A DNA stretch of 64,000 nucleotides. Source: Xiphophorus maculatus (Eukaryota; Chordata; Actinopteri; Cyprinodontiformes; Poeciliidae). The stretch covers positions 27,016,283 to 27,080,282 of the forward strand of contig NC_036454.1 of the NCBI RefSeq assembly GCF_002775205.1, in the 5' to 3' direction. The position numbers and the translations under genes are program-made. Positions 36,561-54,308 of this stretch are shown one piece after another (the stretch's first letter is position 1; every line of letters starts with the position of its first letter). The notes under the pieces are model-generated. The model searched no databases. It saw only the letters and a list, made by a program, of their open reading frames with translations, and was not told the DNA's origin.

Positions 36561-38562
36561 TGTTTACATTTTATCCCTTTTTACTATTGGTATGTGTGTT
36601 TTATTACATGGACTGTGTCAAAAATATTACAATGTTGGTGAGTGATGTCACTGCAGGTAGTGAGGACAAAGCTAAACTTAGCATCTATTACTCATGTGTG
36701 TCACTGATGAAGCTAGGAACCTGCCATGTGTGTATTACTTACAGCAGCGCAAGTCTCCAGATAAAACCATTTGGTTTTATAACTCCGCTGTATTCAAGGG
36801 AGAGTTCTCATTCATTTTGAGTGAGGATAATTTATAGATGCATGAGAAAAAAAAAGATTTCTAGTATATCATGAAGAGCTATAGAAGGTACAGACTGCAA
36901 ATTTTTATGCATGATGTTATTAAGAACTATAAAAGTTTGTCTCAAAGTCATTCTGGCTGGCTTTCAGTCAGGTTTTCATTAATATTCAGTAGTTGTTTAC
37001 TTAAGATTTTATTTCTATTTAATTATCTCCTACACCACTTGATTGTATTCTTCTTGATTATGTTAGATTCCACTGCTATTGTTGTGATTTTAAATCTCAG
37101 TCTGCCTCTACTTTTTATGACATATGTTTCATAATTTTCGTGTGCACATATGTCTTCCTCTGTTTCCTCAAAACACCGGGAAGTTTCTGGGACATTTTTT
37201 CCTCTTTTTTTTTGTTCTTCATTTTACCCACTTTGTCGAGTGTTTCTAACCTGTTCAAAACACTGTGTTACACTCATAATATAATAATAATAATAATTAG
37301 TAATAATAATAATTCAAGGACTCGTTTCTGGTTTAAAAATATTTTCTGTTGCCACAGTAACTACACTCATTCATGTCTTTCTGATTAAATCTGATAAGTA
37401 CAAGAAGCACGTTGCGTTGGACTCTTCTGATTGGACAAAACTTGGACCATACCATATTGGAAAACAAAGGAGGGGGGCGTGACATTAGGAGCACTTGTGT
37501 TATTTACCTTCAGATTTCTTTTTTTAATTATTATTTTTGCAGAATGTAAAAAGCGGTGTTTACAACTCGAATGGACAGAGAATAGTAATTAATTCGAACA
37601 CAAATTTAAGCAGAAAGTGATGACAGGACATGAACACTGTGTAGATGTTCATCTGTAGCGAGGTTTCAAATGAGTGTAACTGATTTCGTTATTTTTTAAA
37701 ATGTTTATTTATCTATTTATTGTTCTAACTAGCCACACTCACACATGTCTGTGACATATAAATCGTATTTGTTGAATCAGGAAGCGTCAACAGGAAGCCG
37801 TGATTCGGCGGAGAGCCTGTCACTCACCGCAGATGGGGAACCTCAGGTTAGGTAGCGCCGCTGTTCCGCCTCCTTCAAACTGGCGAGCCGCCGTCGCTAG
37901 CAGCAGCTCGGCCAACGTTACTCTGAATATCCACTCATTGAATGAAAGTCAGGGGCAGGCTGCGGCCAGTCGCTGCAAACACGCCAGGGTTTTCTTACAG
38001 GGTGGCTTGTGGACGACTGGCGACGCTGTGCGAGCATTAGTGCGACCGGTACACCCCGACAGAAAGAGGCTGAAGGCGGCTGTGGAAGGGAGAGGTAAGG
38101 GACATTTGCATTTACGTTAGCCAGAGAGGCTTTCATTCACCAAGAATTTCTGGTTAGACAGGTAGGTTAGCCACACTGTCAAGCTAACTAATCGATGTTA
38201 CTCGCTGGTTAAGTGTCGCTTTTTGTTCATTAATTAAGAGCTGACGCGTCGCCTACGTGTCCAGGTCCAGTTGGAGCACTTGTCCGCACCGTGTGTGTAT
38301 AACTGTCATTCCCCGGGTCGCTGCTACTCAGTACTGTTAGTATTAGCATAGTGGCTAACTTACGGATATCATGTTCCATGTCACTAAGACACGCTGGCTA
38401 GCTGCTTTCGCTGGCTAACCTTGCGTGTTTTTAATGTTCCGTGCTGGAGGAGCTTCCCTTCGTTCGGTGTGGAAGCGGTTTGGGCTTCGTTCGGAAAGAT
38501 ACCGACCCCCGGCTGTCTCTGTGACCCAGGAGCAGGGGGAAGACCGCGCGGCGTGTGAAGCA
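36561..38562. other. Intergenic region and mlec 5' region
   Basis: AT-rich until about 37790, including an (ATA)n run at 37279-37312. It then becomes GC-rich with many CpG through 38560, consistent with a CpG-type promoter for mlec. A GC-rich open stretch at 37800-38094 ends at a good donor (GAGAGGTAAGG) and could be an untranslated first exon; no coding role is claimed. Confidence 0.45.
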
Positions 38563-41500
38563 ATGCAGCGGGTCACGGCGCGGCTCGTCGCCGGGCTGCT
38601 GGCGGCGGTGCTGTCTCTGCTGTCCGGGCAGTGCTGGGCGGACGGCGGGAGCCCCAGCCTCGCAGAGCGGGTTATCTGGGCTGTGAACGCCGGGGGAGAC
38701 TCGCATGTGGATGTGCACGGTATTCATTTCAAGAAGGACCCATTGGAAGGGAAAATCGGTAAAGGTGAGTCTGCTTGATGGAGAAGGTTTTTTTTTTTTT
38801 AATTCTCTGCAAGTGAGCGCTTTTCGGGATTTATTTATCAGGCACTGGTGACTAGTAGAACATCGCTAAAATGAAGGAGCTTCTTTGAATCGCTTGAGTT
38901 CTCGGCAGAAATCCTCTGCATGGTGTGGCTTCCGCAAGAAGCTACAAACTAATGAAGAGTCAGCATAGAGCGCTGCAGCCCCGCCCCTCTCAACATGGAG
39001 AGGAAGCAGGTGATAATATGTCCAATTAGACGGTGGGAGTTACACTGTCAGGGCCAGATTTACAAAGATGAGGGGCCCTGGGCTGGAGCAAGTTCGGTGC
39101 CCTTCCCACAAAACTTTCTCGAAGGTTTTCTGGCTTTCTGAAGGTGAAGCTAGTTCTTTCCTTATTTTGAAATCCATATTTGGGAGCATTTTGTCCTCTC
39201 TCAGGAATCAGGCTAGTTTTCTGGGAGCTATCACTTCACCCCTGTGTTTCCACAAGGGCACAAACAAATGACCAGGAATTTACCTTGATGGCAGCTTACC
39301 AGCAACCTTTGAATGGAGTTCTGCGGAGGAAGAGAGCCAACTATTTCAAACTGGTTTCATTTGTTTCAGTACCATTATTAGTCACATCAATTCAAATAAG
39401 TCCACAGCTCATGTTGTTAGCATAAACTGTAATAGATTTGAAATTGTTGAAGTAGAAGCTTACAATAGGAAAAGTAAGACATTATTGCCCTCTGAAATTT
39501 GAATTTTGACTGGAAAAGTCAGAGCTTGGTGAACAACCCTGAGATTATCTAATATGGGTTCAGAATCAAATAAAAGTTGCCAAATTAGTGATTTGTTAGC
39601 AGTTGTGATGTATTTTTAAACCAATGGTACACACAGTGCTGAAAAAATACACTTGTGAAAATGTTTTTTTAGCGTTGGGTCTCCTGTGTTTTGCTTATGT
39701 CACTAATAATAGTTGCACCAAGACAAATAGCACCCTTTCCCACTTGCAACAGAACACTCTCAGCTCAGGTGTCATGTCATTCCCAGCTCCAAGCACCGAC
39801 CCTTGAGACTAATCAAATCCCTGGTTAATCCTTCAGTGAAAGTAATAGTTTAGGCTTAGGGAAGGGGTCTGGAGCTGCAGCCCTCAAGGCCTGGTGCCCT
39901 GCAGCCTTTAAAGTCATAATTACTTTTAACAAGTTTTAAAATGTAGTCGCTGTGACAAAAGTGTAGACGGTAACTTCATTGCTTTTATTTTCACAACGGG
40001 AGAGTCTCTCCACCACACATTTAGCTGTCAAATGAGATGTTGGTCAACACCTCTGCAGTGCGGGGAGTTACCAGTCCCTACACTGGGATGGTGACGGCTC
40101 TGTTCTGGACTCCACAGTGGAAGCGTTTGCCTAATAACGGCCAGACGAAATGACATTTCCAAAGTGGGTAAAAAGTTCCAGGCTTCATTGGCGAAAGACA
40201 AATTCAGTCCTTTCTAAGAAGTGATGAACACCACGTTCAAAGATGGATGCATGAAGAATGTCCTTAAAGTTTAAGGTTGTTGGATGCGACGTGATAATGG
40301 TTGAGGGTTAGGTTGGTGTTTTGTAAGATCATTTTGTTATCGGGACAAAAATGGTCCAATGAAGATGGGTACAACACAGAGACATAAATGTGGTAAATAT
40401 GTCTGAGTTGTTACAAAAAACCCATGTTTGACCTAACTGAAGATGAGCAAATAAAAAAAAACTGAACTAAGTAGTGGATTGTTTTCAAGTACCTACATAC
40501 AAAATAATCAGACCTGAAATGTTTAATCTGCATCTGAACAGTCAAGATTATATCCACAATTTTACTTTTTCTTTTTTTTATACCAAAACTGCAGAAGACA
40601 AAAATAATGGCTGTCATAGAAACAAACAAGGCCGCTCTAGAACTAGTCGTTATGATTAATGTAACTTTTGGTTGTCAACATCCCACAACGTTCAAACACT
40701 GATCAACATGAACTCAAGTGAAAAGAGTTCTTTGAGTGTTTTGAAGATTAATCTTATCTGTTTTTGTGCCAACAGGTTGACCTTGTTAGTACTGATTGAC
40801 AACCATTCGCCTGCTAAACTCTTATAAAGCTGTGCTACATTCAATCCTTTCAGGTGGAAAGGACTACATTTTAAGCTTCAGTTTGTTTTTTTGTTTGTTT
40901 GTTTTTTTAGCAGATTTCAGGACAGAGGGAGTGACATCTAAAAATCTTAATACATGATTCTTACACATTTATTTTTACCTTCCATTTATTTTAAATGTAT
41001 AAACCCAGATCATATGGGATGGGATGGACACCTAACACCTCCCCACCTGGTCCAAGCCTCACTCAGACTGCTATTTTCCACCTGTAGTCCTCGCTGAGCC
41101 GCAGAGAGTCGGGCAGTTTATTTCCGACTGCGTCAATAAGGGAAGACGGAGTGATAACTTTGTTTCAGACAGAATGAGATTATTCTGGTGTGCTTTGGAA
41201 AAAGACTCACTGGTTATGTAATGTGGCGCTTTGCTTGACATGAAACATTGTCCGGTTTTGGTATGCGAGAAGTCCTGTGAGCCTGACGCTGTCCTCCTCT
41301 GTAGCATCTGATTACGGGGTGCGTCTGCCAATCCTACGCTCCAGTCCGGAGGACCAGATTCTCTACCAGACGGAGCGGTACAATGAAGACACTTTCGGGT
41401 ATGATGTCCCCATTCGTGACGACGGAGACTATATACTAGTCATGAAATATGCAGAGGTTTACTTTGCACAGTCACAGCAAAAGGTATGGCGGTTTGCTAT

Positions 41501-44500
41501 TCAGACATGCTGTAGTCAGGTCGTGTGTGTGTGTTTGCTTGTTGGTGTGTTGAAGGGCTAGAGTTCATACATGTTGACTGATTTGTCAATGTGTCCCCCG
41601 TAGGTGTTTGACGTCCGCGTAAACGGCCACACTGTGGTTAAGGACCTGGACATCTTTGACCGAGTGGGCCACAGTACCGCTCATGATGAGATAGTGCCGT
41701 TCTCTATTAAAAAAGGCAAGCTAAGCGTGCAAGGAGAGGTGTCCACCTTCAACGGCAAGCTCACAGTGGAGTTCGTAAAGGTGAGTGGAGGTTATGTGGG
41801 GAGACGGCGTATTTTTAAAATATTTTATATCACCGTTGGATAAACCTTCGTTTAGGGGGCATTTTACCTAAGGGTGCACCCACAAATCAGCCCCTATTCC
41901 CTGACTTTTTGTGTTTCTCATTCAATCAGTTTTAATTAATCAGTCTAGATGTGTCAATAGGTTCGGAAGGATAATAAATGTATTCATAAACATGAAAACA
42001 AAGCATATTATATCTATAATTTCAGGGTGCTTTAGTTAGCTTTTTAAACACGCAATATAGTTGGTTATATTTTCTTCTTTTCTTTATTTCACTTAACAAT
42101 AATGTTTTCTCCAATGCAGTTTTCAGTATTTTGTTAGTTTCTGGTTTACTGTAAAAGCCTCAGTCTGTATGTACGTGGCTAACAATAGTCACAACTTAGC
42201 AACTTTGTTGGCCAGAATCAGAATCAGCAAGTCAGACTTTTTAAAGATCGGTGATCGGCCAGACAGCTGCAGTCGGTGCACCCCAGGTTTCAACCATTTA
42301 ATGGAATCTTTGGGTTTTTACATCCTTTTATTTTTCATAAACGAGTCTGTGATAAAGTTGTCCGTTGTATCAGATCTGTCAGAAATGTGGAGGTCACCTC
42401 CTCATATCGCAGCAGTTTTCTTAGTCAGCTGTGCTGGGTAGCAATGGCTTAGTTTGACCTCTAACAAGTTATTCATTGAAATATGATTTCATGCTCTGAT
42501 AAATGGTTGCACTATATAATCGTTCATACGCCAGAGTTTTTGCCAGATTGTTTTGGGGTGTTTTTAATTTAGTTTTCATCAACTTTGTTTTTTAACAATC
42601 CTTAAATCGAAGCAGAAAAAAGTACCTACAATTATTTTCACAGTAACTTTTGCTTTCTGTTTCACTTCATTTTAGTGTTCTTTACTTTTTTTCTTTTATT
42701 TTTGCTGCATCCGTTCCCTATAATTTCCTGATATTCATTTCTATTTGCTTAGTTTGTTGGCAAAACTGCATATTTTTTCAAATAAAACTGGAGCCTTATT
42801 AACAGTTAACCCAAAATGTTTAACTGTAAGTTATGAACATGGATTTGCGTCCTGAAGTGAAAGATCTGATTCACCTCATGTTCATAGCAACTGGTACCAT
42901 CAAAAACCCCAAACTTAAGATGGATGGTTTTTTTTTAAGAAACAAAAAATGAATTGCTTTGATAAAAATCAGAATATGCATTGTTGATCCTCAAGGGGAA
43001 ACTAAAAAGATTTTTTTTTTTAAACGGTCACAGACTGTCAAGCACGGAGGTGGAGGAGTTATGATCTGGGCTTGTTCTGTAGTTACATAACTAAACTGTG
43101 TCTTGGTGTTTTCTGAACAGGCGCGACCCGGTCAGTCTGAATGTTCCAGCTTCATAGGTACCGCCAGCGATCCGCACCCGTAGCAGCAGATCCACAGCAG
43201 AATAAAGAAACACTCAGGACGTTTCAATCTTTCTTCGCTCAGAGCATTTAGGTCATGTGACTACCTGAACCAAAGACTGCAGAGTCTGAATTTTTATTCA
43301 GAATTCATCAAAAACAAGTTTATATAATCATATACGTGTAAGAATGAAGTGGGGCTGACCGTGAGTCTGTATGTAACTCTGATGATGCTTACACATCAGA
43401 TATGTTGAGCTTTAAAACCAGCTAATTTAAACCCCTGCAAATAAAACGGCTCACTAGTTCTACACCACTGCATTAGCCCAGGCTGACTTTAAAATAGAAA
43501 ATGCACAGCCAGCATTTGATTTAAGCCAACTTTGCTGCTTGCCATATAAATTATACACACCCCTGATTCACACTCTTTGATGCGGGGAGTTCAGGAGCTA
43601 TTTACAGATTGGTGCATGCAGGGATTAAAAATGATAATAATATAAACCAAAAGGTTGGCAAGCAAATGAATTTTGGCTGAAATGGTAAAAGGTGACATGT
43701 TCCAAAAAAAAGTTTTTACAGCGGTCTTTACTTGTTTTTTGTTTTTTTTCCCCATCTTGGAGAATAATTGAACACACTTTCATTCCCTCCCTCTGAAACG
43801 AGGCACACTTACTGTTCTACTTCCAAATGTTAAAGCACCGCTACGGGGAAACTCAATTTAGGTTATTAGGCCCGGGGGAAAAAACAGAAACAAAACAGTT
43901 TTATAATTTCTATAATCTTGAACATTGTAGCATGATTCTCTAACCTTTTCATTGGTATGGCATCTTTAAAACTCAGTGCTGTCTGACCACTCTGCTCTGT
44001 GATTCAGGGTTACTATGACAACCCCAAGGTCTGCGCACTCTACGTCATGAAGGGGACTTTAGAAGGTGAGTCTCCTAAACACGTTTCAATCTGCGCAGCG
44101 CGTGTTCTCTGAGTCTGTGGCTTCGAAAAGTATTCATCCCCCTCGAAAGTGTTTTGGGTGTTTTAAGTGATTATTCGCTCACCACGACTTTCTGAACGGC
44201 AGGTGTGAATACTTTCACAAGACGCCGTTTAGTTTGTTGCACAAGTACAAACCTGCTTCATGCGCTTTTTAATCTGCTTTGTGCTTACAAGACGTACCGA
44301 AGCTTCAGCCTCACCCCGGCCTGGAGAAGCACGAGGATGACGAGGAAGAGGAGGAGGAAAGCGAAGCAGGCGAGGAAGGCGGGAAGAAAAAGGTCCAGCC
44401 GGGCTCCAAGTACAAGGTGCAGTCGGGCCCCCGGACGCCGAACCCCTACGCAGCTGACAACAGCAGCCTAATGTTCCCCATCCTGGTGGCGTTCGGAGTC

Positions 44501-44536
44501 TTCATCCCCACGCTGTTCTGCCTCTGCCGGCTGTGA
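38563..44536 (+). CDS. mlec: Malectin
   Basis: Exons 38563-38764, 41305-41483, 41604-41780, 44008-44065 and 44292-44536 join in phase to 286 aa. Malectin is a type I ER membrane lectin that binds Glc2-high-mannose N-glycans and works with ribophorin I in glycoprotein quality control. Residues about 1-26 are a signal peptide ([20 protein letters not shown]). The carbohydrate-binding fold follows, with [43 protein letters not shown] and [19 protein letters not shown] almost as in mammals. After [16 protein letters not shown] come an acidic Glu-rich segment and the C-terminal anchor [20 protein letters not shown]. An in-frame ATG at 38425 would add 46 residues ahead of the signal peptide; the start at 38563 is preferred because it begins the signal peptide. 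Confidence 0.98.
41870..42287. mobile_element. Possible hAT-type MITE in mlec intron 3
   Basis: The left edge AGGGTGCACCCACAAATCAG and the mirrored right edge CTGGGGTGCACCGACTGCAG give short inverted ends of the GGGTGCACC type often seen in fish hAT elements. The inside contains GATCGGTGATCGGCC. No clear target duplication was found. Confidence 0.45.
43020..43080 (+). mobile_element. Small Tc1-like transposase fragment
   Basis: A short plus-strand segment encodes [15 protein letters not shown], the conserved HGGGxxMxWG block of Tc1 transposases, without recognisable flanking domains. It lies in mlec intron 3. Confidence 0.7.
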
Positions 44537-48990
<4,454 letters not shown>

Positions 48991-50313
48991 TTTATCAGAA
49001 TTTGGCCTCGAACTGTTTTCATTTTGCTTTGGTCTCCAGCGAGATTGGATGTGTTTTTGTGTCAGAGTGCAGGAGTACATGTTGCATCTCCTCTGTTTTT
49101 TCCCACCAGCAGCTCAAGTCTGATCCAGGTGCTCTGAACCCCATCTAGTACTGATGCAGATGAAATGATGCCAAGAAAGAATTCCATCCAGTAAGTCATT
49201 TTTAATAAAGTGAAACTTGGTGTGTTGATTCGTAATATTTCTGATCAAATTGTGGCTGAAAACCCAAATTTCAGTCAGAAATCTACCCTCAACAAATATG
49301 TGAATAATCAGTGAATATTTCTTTTCATAAGTAGGGCTATAAACATTCAGCAACTTCTTACTAAAAATGAAAAGGGGGGGAAAAGATCACATTAATTCTG
49401 CTAGTAATGCACTTTATTTCCATTGTTTGTTTTTTAACTTCTCACTTTTGTCGCTGGGAATAGACTCAGATTTTCTCAATTAAATGAAGCCCAAAAAGTT
49501 GTCCATCTTTTAAAAAAAAAAAAAGGTAACTTGGTTTTATTAAAAATACAGTAAGTTTAATTTATTGCTAAGCAAATGGGGAGGAGGAAAAATTCTCACC
49601 AAAATTATTTTGTGCTTTTATTTCTTGGAAAAACATGTCTGCCTGCGTATGGAGTCTCAAAAACCCTTGAATAGGGTTTTGTTCAGAATCCCCCGTGAGC
49701 CTGAGGTTTTCTACCACACTTTTTCCTTCCACTAAACTTAAACATCCAACGCCGTTATCAATTAGCCACTTTTATGGTTTACAAATAATTCTAACAATGT
49801 GTGTAATCAAAAGTGTAATAGTCTCACTTTTTTGTCAAACAGAAGCACTGAAATGAATCTGGTTTTCCAGTAATATTCAAACTTATGGAGATGCAAGTGA
49901 ACATGTTAATATTGGATCTTTGTTTTTTTTTTCTGCAGAGTAGCAACATAAATTTAGCTGAGTTTGTCGAGGTCGCAGCTCCTGTTCCCACGCTGCGTTT
50001 GTTCAGGTGTCCTCACCACATTTTCCCCACAAGTCTTTAATCAGAAGCTAATATTTTAAACAAACTGGACAATGTGGACTGATCCACATCTGGTAACCAA
50101 GAAGACCACACAGCAATTTTACAGAACTTTTATCACCAGCGAATGACAAAATAAACTTTTAGAACAAAATATTTACATAAAATACTTGTATATATAATAT
50201 TTAGCTTGCGAAACCGGTATAAATTACAAAACTTGACATCGAAGTGCGTAATACTGTTAAAGTTCTGAGCTTTTCTGATGGATGAAATGCTTCCACACTG
50301 AAAAGTCCCCTCT
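48991..50313. other. Convergent intergenic stretch, nothing recognised
   Basis: It lies between the end of mlec (plus) and the end of the TGF-beta-propeptide-like gene (minus). It is AT-rich without a supported exon or named repeat. In particular, no cysteine-knot ligand domain is seen on the minus strand downstream of 50314. Confidence 0.45.
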
Positions 50314-52935
50314 TCATGTGTAATACACGGCCATGAAGGGAGCGTCTGAGAGCCGAACACCCCCACTTTCACAGGGGACCCCCGATCCGGCCCGGCTGCA
50401 GCCCAGAACCAGGCCCACGTCCCGAGCCAAAATGACATCCTTCCTATCATGCCACGCTTCTCCATCGGCGTCCTGAACAATTCCTAAAGACGTCTCTCCG
50501 TCCTCGCTGGACAACAGTCTCCCCAGGTGCGCGTTTACCAAGCCACGGCCTCCGTCGCCGGCCGCCTCCTGCAGGAGCCTGAAGAGGAACAGGAGGTCCA
50601 CTCTCAGCTCCACTGCGTCACCACGTGACACTACGCTGTACCTGCAATGCAAAGAAACGTCACATCCAGGATCAGTTTGTTCCTTTTCCTAAAGGTTTGA
50701 AATCCTATCTAAAACAGGAAGAGTCTTTTTTTCTTTTTACCTCGTCGGTAAATTCCTCTTCGCCATGAAGGGGATGACTGGGCTGATGTCGAGACGCCGC
50801 GGGTTGGAGAGCTGCAGATGAAGCTCGGCTCTGGAGGCCGTCGCCGCCAAGATCTCCCTGGTGAGGACGAACTCCACACCTGCAGCTGCAGGGGGAGGAA
50901 GCAGAGCATTCAGTGCAGGATTTCATTCCCACGGAAAAGCGTGGTAGGAAAATGTGCAGCAGGAATGATCACAACGTTGAAAGGATTGTCAAAAACCCAA
51001 GCCACGAATTCCCCCGATTTTCAGCTTCTGATCCACAAAATGACAGCAGAAGAAACTCATGATCCAATAAATCCAGTCAACTTCATCCTGTCCATCAGTC
51101 TCTGAAGTGAAATGTTTATTTCGAACAAATGAAAGGTTAGAGAATTCAAATATATCTCACGTTATGCATATTCACGCATCTAAGTTTTACTCATCACAAT
51201 TTCTATTCTTTCCGAATTATCTCTATGCAATTGATTTATTATCTTTCTAATGATGTTAATTAAGCAGAGGGAAAATGACTACACCCACACCCTGTGTTGA
51301 TGTTTTAACGTCTTTGTTAATCTCTCCTGGAAACTTCAATAATTTATCGAGGGAACATTAGACCCGGCTAGGATTCCTCTGTATGCCGATGACATAGTCG
51401 TCTTCTCAGCTGCAGATATCAGGGCCTCAACATCCAGAGCACCGCTTCATGTTTGGTTCTTCTGACTCGAAAACAACTCGTGGCATTTATGAGCTCACCA
51501 TTGTTCGGTCTGCGTCTGTCTCACATGTGGTTGCTACGCATCATTTCCTCTTTCGCAGCGCCTCTCCGGTGTCAGAGTCTTGTCTTGCTTTTAAGCTTGG
51601 TGTAAAATGACGAGTTACATTTTTGCATAAAGATAAAAACCAAACTCTTAACTGTAACACTGTGTCAGTGTTGTTAGGGTTGAGAACTGGGTCAGATCTT
51701 ACAGTGGCACTAGCCCAGGGCGCCATGGTTTGGTGGGGGTGGAGCCCCAAAGATTTAGGATCCTTTTGTAATAAACATGTCTCACAAACACTCAAACACC
51801 TTATATAAAACTCAAAGGCTCATATGAAATGTGGAGTTTTAGTATTGCTGCATTTTTTTATGAATGTAGGATATGCAAATCAGATGTACTTTGGAGTTTG
51901 TGTCCTCCATAAAATAAGCAATAAAGTAACTGAATTACTGTTTCAGTCAGTCTTGACTAAATTCTTCATTGCAGTTACAGACTACAGGAAGTACAGTTTG
52001 TGTTATTGGGTTTCATTTAAGCTTCCTAAATGTCACTTACTCTCGGCTTGAAACCAGGTTCACAAATTTTGAGGAAAGCTGCAGTATTTCTAAATCACAT
52101 GTAATAAAACATGTGCGGACAAATTAAATCAAGGTTGTTTTAGGTTAGTCCGGAAGAAATTTTTTTTTTTTTTTTTACTATTGCTACTCAATAGACCCAA
52201 GTTTGAAGTTCTGTCAAAAGAAAAATGACAAATTTTAGTGGAGGCGCCTCATCGTTACCATTTCTTTTTTTTTTATGTAGTCCTAAATAAAATCTCCGGA
52301 CAGGACTGCACAGCGGAGCAGCTTCCTGGCAGGAGGATGGTTCAGCGGAGCTTGTATGTTCTCTCTGTGCATCCCTGGGTTCTCTCCGGGTACTCCGTCA
52401 ACGGGTCAAAAATCAAAACCAGATTAACTTGTCTCTCTAAATTGTTTTGTGTCCAACTATAGGCAAGAACCGGAAGTATTTATAAGGTCGCTGACCGTGT
52501 TTCCTCACCTCCTCTCAGTCTGCTTTGAATCCCCTTGACGCTCCTGCAGCCCACTCCCTCCTGACAGCAGCGGTAAACCCGCCGGATGAAGCCGAAAAGT
52601 GACTTCCCGGGAAAAACCAAACCTCGCGACGGTCCTGGGGAAAAGGGCCGCACGCGCAGCTGCAGCACGGCGCTTCCGCGCTCGGGAGCTGGCCGCTCGT
52701 TTTCCAGCCAGGCGGCTCCCGGCTCCGCGCAGCGCTCCCCGTGCGCCTCGGCGGCCACCCCGCGCCTCCACCGCCTCACTCCGGCCGTGCGTAAAATCTC
52801 TCCAAACGGTCCATCTCGGGCTCGAGGAGACCGTAAGAGAAACCCGAACGAGTCCACTGCGCGACCTGAGGCTCCAGCGTCGCTTGTGAGTAAGAAAATA
52901 ACAGAAACAATCCACATGCAGCTCGAATTAGCCAT
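50314..52935 (-). CDS. Unnamed secreted protein resembling a TGF-beta propeptide
   Basis: Minus-strand exons 52509-52935, 50741-50885 and 50314-50641 join in phase to 299 aa. I do not recognise the gene. It starts MANSSCMWIVSVIFLLTSDAGA, a good signal peptide. A basic, low-complexity part follows to about residue 95, then GKSLFGFIRRVYRCCQEGVGC. From residue 143 the pattern follows TGF-beta-family propeptides: FVLTREILAATASRAELHLQ, then AVELRVDLLFLFRLLQEA, then DVGLVLGCSRAG and an end DAPFMAVYYT, like the PFMVxFF close of BMP propeptides. The ligand with its cysteine knot is absent, since the stop follows at once. A TATA box (TATATA at 52991-52996) about 55 bp upstream supports the start. Exon 1 is very GC-rich. 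The exon chain is well supported; the family link is an inference. Confidence 0.7.
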
Positions 52936-52990
52936 GATGACACCCTAAACTCTGCGCTTTTTTTAAACACCGTGACTTCTCTCCCCGCGC

Positions 52991-52996
52991 TATATA
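52991..52996 (-). promoter_or_regulatory. TATA box of the propeptide-like gene
   Basis: On the minus strand the sequence reads GGGGTATATAGCGCGGGGAG, with the TATA element 56 bp before the ATG at 52935. This would place transcription start about 25-30 bp before the start codon. It fits regulated, tissue-limited expression. Confidence 0.6.
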
Positions 52997-53834
52997 CCCC
53001 ACTGACAATGGACGCAGCTCCTTACTTAGAATTTGAATCCCGACCCTCCTCACGGTGCCTGCCCCTCTCTCTGTTTTTTTTGTCCCTGCGCCTTAACTAC
53101 TCATTTGACCCCCACTGCTTTCTTCTAATGCGCCTGCATAATGAGGCGCCCCAAAGCGCGCCGACCGGGTCCATTCAAATTCAGCCAATCAGCTAATGAC
53201 CCTAATCAGTCCGCGATTGGAGCAGGCCTGTTTACGGCACATTAAATCACTGACACAGCACTGGGACTGAAAAAAGTACATTCACACATCAGTGTTTGGT
53301 TATTACACATACTGCTGCTGCTTTTTTTTTTTTTTAGAATCCTTTGAGAAAATAAACGAGGAGTAAGAAAGAAAAATGGGGGTAAAACCTGAGGGTCACA
53401 TTGCCAGTCCCTGCAAGCTTTCAACATGAAGAGACAAAAGCTCCTCACACAAAGCCTGAAGTCTGTGAGGTTCGCCGTAACTCCTCCTCCAGGAGATTGA
53501 CAGATCACTGTACGTCACTTAAATGAAAACAACAGCGAGAAGATCTGGGAAATATTTGATGTTTTTATTACCAATAAACACAAATGCGTGATATTCGTTG
53601 AAGCAGCGGCGATGGAGTCGAGGCTGTAAATATACCGTTGCTTTTTAGCTTGTGAGAAGAAAAAGGAAATACAGGAGCAACATTATTTGCTGCAAAACAG
53701 AAATTATCACCGGCATAAGAATGGAGCGAGTCTGCAGTGTGTAAACAGATTCTAGAAGAGCTTACGCATACTAAGCCCACATATTACAGTAAAACGATGT
53801 AGAAATTACCTAAACTGAGACTAAAAGCCTATAG

Positions 53835-54090
53835 CGACTTGCAAAAGTATTCACACCTCTTGACTTCTCTCACATTTCGTCGCAATGAACCAATAGACGG
53901 TTACAAAGTAGGAGGTAAATGATTATTTTAACAAAAATACTGAAAGCATTTGCTCTAGGTCTTAAGGGGAATGTCTCTTCCAGCTTTGTACATCTTAAGA
54001 CTGAACATTTTGCGATGTCTTCTTGGTCAGACTTTGACTAGGCCATTTTAAAACCTGACTATGCTTTGATCTAAACCATTGCATTATAGA
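53835..54090 (-). mobile_element. Tc1-like relic, 5' part only
   Basis: The typical edge GACTTGCAAAAGTATTCACA is followed by AGCTTTGTACATCTTAAGAC, TGGTCAGACTTTGACTAGGCC and ATGCTTTGATCTAAACCATT, in the same order as in other copies of this family. It is truncated and non-coding. Confidence 0.75.
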
Positions 54091-54308
54091 AAAGGCACTG
54101 TTAGCTTTCCTGTTTAAACATTTATGGCAGTAATAACGTTTAGAAACAAAGTACGTCTTACCGTAGAATAGTCAGTGTGTTCGGGTGAAGTTCAGCAGGA
54201 ACGAAAGAATAATTTTTTATCAAGTTCAAAAGCTTGATCAAAATCCTTAAGCGGGTTCTTTTTCAGTTTATTTGTTTGTTAAACGGAGTTCTGACTCCTG
54301 CCATCCGT

